Source of the DNA: JAWLEV01 sp041685915
GTDB taxonomy: Bacteria > Chloroflexota > Anaerolineae > UBA1429
NCBI GenBank assembly: GCA_041685915.1
Contig: JAWLEV010000083.1
Span: 1 to 11,589, forward strand
Length of the DNA: 11,589 nucleotides
Reading direction: 5' to 3'
Position numbers and translations under genes: made by a program. Numbering within the stretch: the first letter of the stretch is position 1; every line of letters starts with the position of its first letter. Positions 7,001 through 11,589 of the stretch are shown here, one piece after another. The notes below the pieces were generated by a model that did not search any database, was not told where the DNA came from, and saw nothing but the letters and a program-made list of their open reading frames with translations.

Positions 7001-7979
7001 GGTATCCGATGGGGCCACCGAGGATGAGATCGCTGCAGAGTTGGCGCGGGCATGGTTGATCGATCGCGCCTGGCACGATCTGAAGACCCAGACGTGGGAT
7101 TGGCTCGATGAACAGGATATCGATACGGAAACCTTTGTGGACGAAGAGGAAGCGATGGGTTTCTATCTGGGCAATTTCTTGAGCGACCAAGACATGTCTG
7201 CCAAAGACATTTCCGATATCCTGACGGATAAAGTCGAAAGCCGTCGCGTATGGCTGCGTTATTGGTTGCAGGAGCGAGGCTATGACGCGGACGATTTGAT
7301 GGTTTATGAGAATAACGGCTTGGGCCAGGAGCAGAAAGAGGCCGCCGATGCGCTGGCCAGGGAAATATGCCTGCGCTTCTGGTTGCAGGACGCGGGAGAG
7401 GAGGTGAGCGATCTCTCTGCTGAAGAGGTGGATGCGAGGGCGCTCAACGTGAGTCAGGAGACGAACATGCCCCTACCCACGACAGGCAAGATGGTTCTCT
7501 ACGATGGCAGAACGGGCCAGCGCTTTGATGAGCCGGTGACAGTGGGGTCCATCTATATGCTCAAATTGGACCATCTGGTGGAGGACAAGGTGCATGCGCG
7601 TTCTACAGGGCCTTATTCTCTTGTGACCCAGCAGCCACTGGGCGGCAAGGCGCAGTTTGGTGGTCAGCGCTTTGGCGAGATGGAGGTTTGGGCTCTGGAA
7701 GCCTATGGGGCTGCCCACACCTTGCAGGAGATGTTGACTATCAAGTCGGACGATGTGACGGGACGGGTCAAGACCTACGAGTCCATCGTCAAAGGTCAAC
7801 CCATCACAGAGGTCGATATCCCCGAGTCTTTCCGTGTATTGGTCAAGGAGCTTCAGGGGCTAGGACTTTCCGTCGAGGTCTACAATAGAAAGGGCGAGGC
7901 CTATCAGTTTGCTCGCGAGGATAGGACGGAGATGTTGCCCAGGTTGGGGTTTGGTCTTGGGTTTGGTCCCTCATCGTGA
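4050..7979 (+). CDS. rpoB: DNA-directed RNA polymerase subunit beta
   Basis: RpoB is the beta subunit of RNA polymerase and builds half of the active-site cleft. The 1309-residue protein is full length. RVIVSQLIRSPGAYFE marks the N-terminal protrusion. The rifampicin-pocket segment begins SQLSQFMGQTNPL around 416. CPIETPEGPNIGLI follows it. GDKMAGRHGNKG at 916-927 carries the active-site lysines K918 and K926 (E. coli K1065 and K1073). YDGRTG at 1151 and GGKAQFGGQRFGEMEVWALEAYGA form the C-terminal module. ATG 4050 is supported by AAGGAG 11 nt upstream. Oddities: G422 and T435 stand where E. coli has D516 and R529; about 140 extra residues lie between SDGA (986-989) and LYDGRTG; a short repetitive C-terminal tail is present; and rpoC does not follow. 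A terminator closes the unit. Confidence 0.99.
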   Translation: MVASEMTHTAQKNSLAAHRKSYARVPEVVSIPDLIKTQLEAFEDFQNDKLRELFDEISPIVSFNENLELHFPGYDEELNREFGLDYRFDEPAYSEKECRRRGATYAAPLYVKVLLYNKKTDQPIVQEVYMGDFPMMTSTGTFIINGTERVIVSQLIRSPGAYFETELDRRSGRLLCEAKLIPDRGAWLQFQTSRRDYISVRVDRKRKMPVTVLIRALGAVSDGIDDVALEEGSDEELKTLFEDVDTDPDRSFLEATLERDTTTSAEEALKEAYKKLRPGDPLTLDKAKSYLEYLLFNPRRYDLGRVGRYKMNRHFENNLPLERRTLTKRDLVSIVRHMFKVNNGVEPPDDIDHLGNRRIKTVGELIQNKLRVGFLRMERVVRERMSSRDPDQASPISLVNVRPVTAVLREFFGGSQLSQFMGQTNPLDELTHKRTLSALGPGGLKRQHAGFEVRDVHLSHYGRICPIETPEGPNIGLIGRLATYAEVNDYGFVETPYRRVLDVVPNDPEELVGREIREPVVNPETGEVLADEGTVIDEALAEKMADWEVEEYQVRPFATDEVRFLSADEEERYVIAQANTSIDDLGQFMSNRVSVRYREKFLFEDIERVSYMDVSPKQIVGVSASLIPFLEHDDANRALMGSNMQRQAVPLLRPKAPTIGTGMEGHAAVDSGQLLTAGMEGEVVRVGGGEIVIEGNHDGHVETHNLRKFDRSNQSTCVNQRPLVEKGDHVEPGQVIADNMSTENGELALGDNVLCAFMSWGGANFEDAVIVSEGLVHEDRFTSIHIEEHEIEARDTKLGMEEITRDIPNVGEDALAKLDEDGIIYVGAHVNAGDILVGKITPKGEKELTPEEKLLRAIFGEKAREVRDSSLRLPHGDEGKVIDVREFTRDDNRDMKAGVEKMVIVSVAQRRKLMVGDKMAGRHGNKGVISKIVPLEDMPFLEDGRSIEILLNPLGVPGRMNIGQVLETHLGWAAERLGFRASSPVSDGATEDEIAAELARAWLIDRAWHDLKTQTWDWLDEQDIDTETFVDEEEAMGFYLGNFLSDQDMSAKDISDILTDKVESRRVWLRYWLQERGYDADDLMVYENNGLGQEQKEAADALAREICLRFWLQDAGEEVSDLSAEEVDARALNVSQETNMPLPTTGKMVLYDGRTGQRFDEPVTVGSIYMLKLDHLVEDKVHARSTGPYSLVTQQPLGGKAQFGGQRFGEMEVWALEAYGAAHTLQEMLTIKSDDVTGRVKTYESIVKGQPITEVDIPESFRVLVKELQGLGLSVEVYNRKGEAYQFAREDRTEMLPRLGFGLGFGPSS
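7944..7968 (+). repeat. Imperfect tandem repeat at the 3' end of rpoB
   Basis: A 13-nt unit TTGGGGTTTGGTC (7944-7956) is followed directly by TTGGGTTTGGTC (7957-7968), the same unit lacking one G. It encodes the repetitive tail LGFGLGFG of RpoB. The 12/13-nt period is not a multiple of three, so further duplication or loss would shift the frame of the last codons. Confidence 0.6.
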
Positions 7980-7987
7980 TAATCAGG

Positions 7988-8020
7988 CCGGGGGTCCCCA
8001 GAGGGGATCCCCCGGTTTTT
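7988..8020 (+). terminator. Strong intrinsic terminator after rpoB
   Basis: CCGGGGG (7988-7994) pairs with CCCCCGG (8009-8015). The stem continues with a T-A pair past one bulged T, then CCCC (7996-7999) with GGGG (8003-8006) around an AGA loop. Five T follow at 8016-8020. The hairpin starts 8 nt after the rpoB stop. It lies where rpoC normally begins and separates rpoB from the rpsL promoter. Confidence 0.9.
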
Positions 8021-8064
8021 GGTGGGCATATAAATTACTATGCTTTGTAGCGTTCAATGGCTTT

Positions 8065-8093
8065 TTGACAGCAACTGATGAGAATGCTATAAT
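8065..8093 (+). promoter_or_regulatory. Consensus promoter for rpsL / str operon
   Basis: TTGACA (8065-8070) and TATAAT (8088-8093) are both perfect and separated by 17 bp, with TGC before the -10 as an extended element. Transcription would start near 8100, giving a leader of about 40 nt. This is the strongest promoter in the window and fits a highly expressed ribosomal operon. Confidence 0.9.
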
Positions 8094-8140
8094 TGTTATT
8101 CGTTGGTTGAAGTGGTTTTGTTTGTAAACAGGAGGCAGTT

Positions 8141-8563
8141 TTGCCGACGATCAATCAGTTAGTGCGTAAAGGACGGGAACGTCCCAAGAAAAAGTCCAAA
8201 GCGCCAGCTCTGGGATATCGGTATAATTCTTTGAAAGATGAACGCGTAGAGCTGGATGAAGGAGCACCCCAGTTGCGCGGCGTATGCACCCGCGTGGGTA
8301 CAATCACGCCTAAGAAGCCGAACTCGGCGCTACGCAAGATCGCGAGGGTACGTCTATCGAACGGCATTGAGGTTACGGCGTATATTCCTGGCGAGGGGCA
8401 CAACCTGCAGGAACACTCGGTTGTGTTGGTGCGTGGTGGTCGTGTCAAGGATCTTCCCGGTGTACGCTATCATATAGTCCGTGGCGTGTTGGATGCTTCT
8501 GGAGTGGAGGAGCGCCGTCAGGGCCGTTCTCAGTACGGTGCCAAAAAGCCAGAAGAAGAGTAG
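8141..8563 (+). CDS. rpsL: 30S ribosomal protein S12
   Basis: S12 lies at the decoding centre of the 30S subunit and affects fidelity and streptomycin response. The 140-residue product shows the near-invariant TPKKPNSALRK (K58 matches the E. coli K43 streptomycin site), EGHNLQEHSVVLVRGG, and VKDLPGVRYH. The last includes K103 and D104, the latter matching the aspartate that RimO methylthiolates in E. coli. Compared with E. coli S12 it has about 15 extra residues at 25-40, with YNSLKDE at 28-34 matching the YNSFKKE loop of Bacillus S12. Translation begins at TTG 8141 with AGGAGG (8130-8135) 5 nt upstream; the first residues MPTINQLVRKG are canonical. It is the first gene of the str-type cluster. 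A hairpin with a U-tract follows before rpsG. Confidence 0.98.
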   Translation: MPTINQLVRKGRERPKKKSKAPALGYRYNSLKDERVELDEGAPQLRGVCTRVGTITPKKPNSALRKIARVRLSNGIEVTAYIPGEGHNLQEHSVVLVRGGRVKDLPGVRYHIVRGVLDASGVEERRQGRSQYGAKKPEEE

Positions 8564-8609
8564 GCGCGTTCTTCCAACATCGAGTAGTGGTTTGGGATAG
8601 TTTTTTCAC

Positions 8610-8639
8610 TTAACCTCTCATAGCAGAGGTTAATTTTTT
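8610..8639 (+). terminator. Terminator-like hairpin between rpsL and rpsG
   Basis: TTAACCTCT (8610-8618) and AGAGGTTAA (8625-8633) form a perfect 9-bp stem with a 6-nt loop, followed at once by six T (8634-8639). By sequence it is a textbook intrinsic terminator inside an operon. No convincing promoter lies between it and rpsG, so partial readthrough or regulated antitermination would be needed to express the downstream genes. CCTCTC of the 5' arm (8614-8619) is also complementary to GAGAGG (8675-8680) next to the rpsG start. Confidence 0.8.
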
Positions 8640-8681
8640 CGGCAGCAGGAGACTGGGGCCGGATTTGGAGGGTAGAGAGGA

Positions 8682-9152
8682 ATGCCGAGACGCTATCGGC
8701 CAGAGCGGAGAGAGGTACCGCCCGACTTTCGATATAACAGCGAGTTGGTGGCCAGATTCACCAATCGCGTGATGCAACGCGGAAAAAAGAGTCTGGCGCG
8801 CTCTATCGTATATGACGCGTTTGACATTATCGAGGAACAGACGGGCAAGGACGCTCTGGAAGTTTTTGAGCAGGCTGTGAATAATGCGACGCCGAGACTG
8901 GAGGTTAAGCCCAGACGTATAGGTGGGGCCACATATCAGATCCCGGTAGAAGTTTCTGCTCATCGAGGGAGGGCGCTTGCTATGCGGTGGTTGGTGACGT
9001 TGGCAGAGCGTCAGCCAGGGCGGGATTTTTCAGAACAGTTGGCGGCCGAATTGATGGATGCGGCCAACGACACGGGGGCTGCCGTTGCCAGGCGCGACGA
9101 GGCGCATCGCATGGCCGAGGCTAACAGGGCCTTTGCACGCTATCGCTGGTAG
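8682..9152 (+). CDS. rpsG: 30S ribosomal protein S7
   Basis: S7 is the primary binding protein that nucleates assembly of the 30S head. The 156-residue product has the family length and landmarks: MPRR start, NRVMQRGKKSLARSIVYDA at about 28-46, KPRRIGGATYQIPVEV in the centre, ALAMRWLV, and the C-terminal HRMAEANRAFARYRW. The start ATG 8682 has GGAGGG (8667-8672) 9 nt upstream; a second purine run, AGAGAGG (8674-8680), nearly touches the ATG. The gap from rpsL is 118 nt and holds the hairpin at 8610-8639. In E. coli the rpsL-rpsG gap is where S7 represses its own operon, so autoregulation here is plausible but not shown. fusA follows after 109 nt. Confidence 0.98.
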   Translation: MPRRYRPERREVPPDFRYNSELVARFTNRVMQRGKKSLARSIVYDAFDIIEEQTGKDALEVFEQAVNNATPRLEVKPRRIGGATYQIPVEVSAHRGRALAMRWLVTLAERQPGRDFSEQLAAELMDAANDTGAAVARRDEAHRMAEANRAFARYRW

Positions 9153-9261
9153 GGGCTGGTGAGGATCTGCCTCTGGTGATCGTGTATTCCAGTTAGTTTT
9201 TGGTGGGTCACTACCTTTTCCTCTGTTTCCCTCATCGACGGAGAAGAATTAGGAGTGCACG

Positions 9262-11346
9262 ATGGCGGAGAGCGGACAATTAGATCAAACGCGAAATATT
9301 GGTATCATTGCCCATATCGATGCGGGCAAGACGACAACGACTGAGCGGTTCCTGTTCTATACGGGGCGGACGTATCGACTGGGAAATGTCGATGAAGGTA
9401 CGACGGTCACGGATTGGATGGAGCAGGAGCGCGAGCGTGGTATCACCATCGCTTCGGCTGCCGTTACCTGTTTTTGGCAAGATCATCGTATTAACATCAT
9501 AGATACGCCGGGACATATCGATTTCACTGCCGAGGTTCAGCGCAGTTTGCGTGTGTTGGATGGCGGGGTCGTCATCTTTGACGCCGTCCGTGGTGTAGAG
9601 CCCCAATCCGAGACGGTCTGGCGACAGGCGGATCGTTTTGATGTTCCGCGTATCTGTTTCATTAACAAGATGGATAGAGTTGGAGCCGATTTCTGGCGCT
9701 GCATTGAGATGATCGAGGAGCGCCTGGAAACTGTACCTGTGGCGATACAGGTGCCTATCGGAGCGGAATCGTCCTTTGCTGGCGCGGTCGATCTGATCGA
9801 CCGCGAGGCTTTTGTCTATAGCGACCAGCTCGGACAAAAGCCTGAGGAGCGGGAAGTCCCCGCTTCTTTGCAGGACGTGGTGGAAGAGAAGCGCAGGAGC
9901 TTGGTCGAGAATATCGTGGAGACGGATGATGTCTTGCTTGCCAAGTATCTTGATGGAGAAGAGATAAGCTCCGAGGAGTTGCGCAGCGGATTGCGTGAGG
10001 CAACGTTGAGCGGGGAGATTGTCCCCGTTTTGTGCGGTTCGGCGTTGCGTAATAAGGGGATACAGCCGGTTCTGGACGCCATTGTAAATTATCTTCCTTC
10101 CCCGTTGGATATTCCCCCGATCAGAGGGGTGCATCCGAAGACGGAAGAAGAGGCCGTGCGGCATGCGGACCCAGAGGGGCCATTCGCTGCTCTGGTGTTC
10201 AAGATTGTCACAGATCCATTTGTCGGCCGGCTGGCTTATATGCGTGTGTATTCCGGCACCCTTGATTCCAATTCCTCGGTTTACAACTTTCCCAAGGCAA
10301 AGAAGGAACGCGTGAATCGTCTTCTCCACATGTATGCCAATCATCGGGAGGAGGTCGAGCAGGTTTCCGCGGGAGATATCGCGGCGGTAGAGGGACTCAA
10401 ATTCACCTTTACCGGTGATACTCTGTGTGATCGGGAGCACCCCATCCTGTTGGAGTCGATTAGCTTTCCGGATCCCGTGATCTATGTGGCCATCGAGCCA
10501 CGGACCAGCGCCGATGAGAAGGAGTTAGTGGAGGCGCTGCAGTCCCTCTCCTACGAGGATCCCACTTTTGAGTTTGAAGTGGATGAAAGTACAGGGCAGA
10601 CCATCATATCCGGGATGGGCGAGTTGCATCTGGAGATACTGGTGGAACGCCTGATGCGCGAGTTCAACGTGGAGGCAAAGGTGGGACGCCCCCACGTGGC
10701 CTATCGTGAGACCATCACGCGAAAGGCACGCGGTGAAGGGGAATTCTCTATACAACAGGGGGGCAGGAGCCAGTATGCCAAGGTCGTATTGGAACTTGAG
10801 CCCCTATCCAAGGGAGAGGGCACGACATTCGAGAACAAGGTGCCCCCAGAGGTTATACCTTCTAAATTCGTTCGCCTGGTCGAGGAGGCTGCCGAGGAGG
10901 CTATGGCCGGAGGAGCCTTGGCAGGTTATCCCCTTCTGGATATGAAGGTGACTCTCGTGGATGGCGTTTTTGACGAGGACAGGGCTTCTGAGGCCGCCTT
11001 TCATAGTGCTACAGTGCGGGCCTTTCGGGACGCACTAGGGGATGCGCGACCTGTGCTGATGGAGCCAGTGATGGATCTAGAGGTCATCGTACCTCAGGAG
11101 AGTACGGGGGACGTGATAGGAGATCTCAACGCGCGCCGCGGCGAGGTGGAAGGCATGAAGCCCCTGGCTAGCGGAGTGCAGGCCATTCGTGGACATGTGG
11201 CGCTGTCGGAGATGTTTGGGTACGCTACTGATTTGCGATCGATGACTCAGGGGCGCGGATCGTTCACTATGGAGTTCGACTACTATGCGCCGGTACCCGA
11301 AGCGGTGTCGGAGCGGATTTTGGGAGGTCCTCTATATGCTTCCTAA
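9262..11346 (+). CDS. fusA: Elongation factor G
   Basis: EF-G is the GTPase that drives tRNA-mRNA translocation. The 694-residue protein has the full five-domain length. G-domain motifs are AHIDAGKTT (17-25), DTPGH (81-85, with the catalytic histidine H85), NKMD (135-138) and the CGSAL motif. GMGELHLEILVERL marks domain III and LSEMFGYATDLRSMTQGRG domain V. ATG 9262 has AGGAG (9251-9255) 6 nt upstream. Its place after rpsG and before tuf supports the housekeeping role. Domain IV is divergent: the loop reads DGVFDEDRASE, so D571 stands where almost all EF-Gs have the tip histidine (H573 in T. thermophilus), and VPPEVIPSKFVRLVEEA replaces the usual GGVIPKEYIPAVEKG. The 109-nt gap before it holds no convincing promoter, only a 5-bp hairpin (9202-9215) followed by TTTT. 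Confidence 0.96.
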   Translation: MAESGQLDQTRNIGIIAHIDAGKTTTTERFLFYTGRTYRLGNVDEGTTVTDWMEQERERGITIASAAVTCFWQDHRINIIDTPGHIDFTAEVQRSLRVLDGGVVIFDAVRGVEPQSETVWRQADRFDVPRICFINKMDRVGADFWRCIEMIEERLETVPVAIQVPIGAESSFAGAVDLIDREAFVYSDQLGQKPEEREVPASLQDVVEEKRRSLVENIVETDDVLLAKYLDGEEISSEELRSGLREATLSGEIVPVLCGSALRNKGIQPVLDAIVNYLPSPLDIPPIRGVHPKTEEEAVRHADPEGPFAALVFKIVTDPFVGRLAYMRVYSGTLDSNSSVYNFPKAKKERVNRLLHMYANHREEVEQVSAGDIAAVEGLKFTFTGDTLCDREHPILLESISFPDPVIYVAIEPRTSADEKELVEALQSLSYEDPTFEFEVDESTGQTIISGMGELHLEILVERLMREFNVEAKVGRPHVAYRETITRKARGEGEFSIQQGGRSQYAKVVLELEPLSKGEGTTFENKVPPEVIPSKFVRLVEEAAEEAMAGGALAGYPLLDMKVTLVDGVFDEDRASEAAFHSATVRAFRDALGDARPVLMEPVMDLEVIVPQESTGDVIGDLNARRGEVEGMKPLASGVQAIRGHVALSEMFGYATDLRSMTQGRGSFTMEFDYYAPVPEAVSERILGGPLYAS

Positions 11347-11395
11347 GGCGCTTGTTTTGAATGTGGTGAAAGTGTAAAGGACGCCGGGCGCGTAT

Positions 11396-11423
11396 TTGGC
11401 ATATAGATGGTATATGGTATAAT
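11396..11423 (+). promoter_or_regulatory. Putative promoter for tuf
   Basis: TTGGCA (11396-11401; 5/6) and a perfect TATAAT (11418-11423) are separated by 16 bp, with TGG before the -10 as an extended element. Transcription would start near 11430, about 64 nt before tuf. It lies in the 147-nt fusA-tuf gap, so tuf can be expressed independently of the upstream genes. Confidence 0.75.
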
Positions 11424-11493
11424 CAGGGCGTTTGACTTTTGAGCGAGCGATAAAGAATAAGGCATGAAAACGTGTTAGCGAGAGGAGAGCGGC

Positions 11494-11589
11494 ATGGCCA
11501 AAGAAAGATTTGAACGCACAAAGCCACACGTGAATATAGGCACCATCGGGCACGTGGATCACGGCAAGACGACGCTGGCAGCAGCGATC
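11494..11589 (+). CDS. tuf: Elongation factor Tu (5' part only, cut by window end)
   Basis: EF-Tu delivers aminoacyl-tRNA to the ribosome as a GTP complex. Only the first 32 codons are present, and the frame is open at the window edge. They read MAKERFERTKPHVN and then IGTIGHVDHGKTTLAAAI, the canonical N-terminus with the P-loop GHVDHGKT. ATG 11494 has AGAGGAG (11481-11487) 6 nt upstream. The position after fusA completes the str-operon order, though the gene has its own promoter. The rest of the protein cannot be assessed. Confidence 0.97.
   Translation, partial: MAKERFERTKPHVNIGTIGHVDHGKTTLAAAI

Noticed and set aside
8015..9207. Identical 12-mer GTTTTTGGTGGG after the rpoB terminator (8015-8026) and after rpsG (9196-9207)
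   Set aside because: A few 12-nt matches are expected by chance in a window this size, and the flanks do not match.
9202..9219. Possible terminator hairpin GGTGG/CTACC between rpsG and fusA
   Set aside because: The stem is about 5 bp with a G-T pair and the T-run is short and interrupted; too weak to call.
9280..10440. 386-codon open frame on the - strand opposite fusA
   Set aside because: It is fully antisense to the conserved G domain of EF-G, shows no recognisable family, and is the kind of shadow frame that codon bias produces.
11347..11395. Terminator after fusA
   Set aside because: I could not find a stem with a U-tract in the fusA-tuf gap before the tuf promoter.
1..11589. CRISPR arrays, insertion sequences, tRNA or rRNA genes, phage or defence genes
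   Set aside because: No regularly spaced repeats, transposase motifs, cloverleaf-like sequences or such gene families were seen on either strand.

Overview
This window is bacterial core-genome DNA. It carries transcription and translation genes (greA, lysS, rpoB, rpsL, rpsG, fusA and the first 32 codons of tuf) plus one two-gene sugar-acid dehydratase unit on the opposite strand. Three features hint at Chloroflexota or a neighbouring deep lineage: an RpoB with a roughly 140-residue insertion near its C-terminal module, an S12 with a Firmicutes-like loop insertion, and frequent TTG/GTG starts with strong Shine-Dalgarno sequences. The placement is an inference made without a database search.

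Layout. Positions 1-2156 hold greA and lysS on the + strand, apparently one operon, with a promoter and a short terminator-like hairpin in the greA leader. Positions 2191-3635 hold, on the - strand, the large and small subunits of a UxaA-family dehydratase, overlapping by GTGA. They run convergently into lysS and divergently from rpoB. Positions 3636-4049 hold back-to-back promoters and a leader of about 220 nt for rpoB. Positions 4050-7979 are rpoB, closed by a strong intrinsic terminator. Positions 8065-9152 hold a near-perfect sigma-70/sigma-A promoter, rpsL, a second intrinsic terminator-like hairpin, and rpsG. Positions 9262-11346 are fusA. Positions 11396-11589 are the tuf promoter and the start of tuf.

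The gene order rpsL-rpsG-fusA-tuf is the classical str operon. The usual beta operon around rpoB is broken up: no rplJ/rplL lies upstream, and rpoC is absent from its usual place after rpoB, where a terminator and a new promoter stand instead. rpoB therefore looks like its own transcription unit, and beta and beta-prime would have to be balanced from separate loci. Hairpins with U-tracts in the greA leader and between rpsL and rpsG suggest control by attenuation or partial termination.

At protein level the points worth following are: RpoB substitutions at two rifampicin-contact positions (E. coli D516 and R529), the repeat-containing RpoB insertion, and an EF-G in which the histidine at the tip of domain IV is replaced by aspartate. 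I found no CRISPR array, mobile element, tRNA or rRNA gene, and no wholly new multi-gene system.
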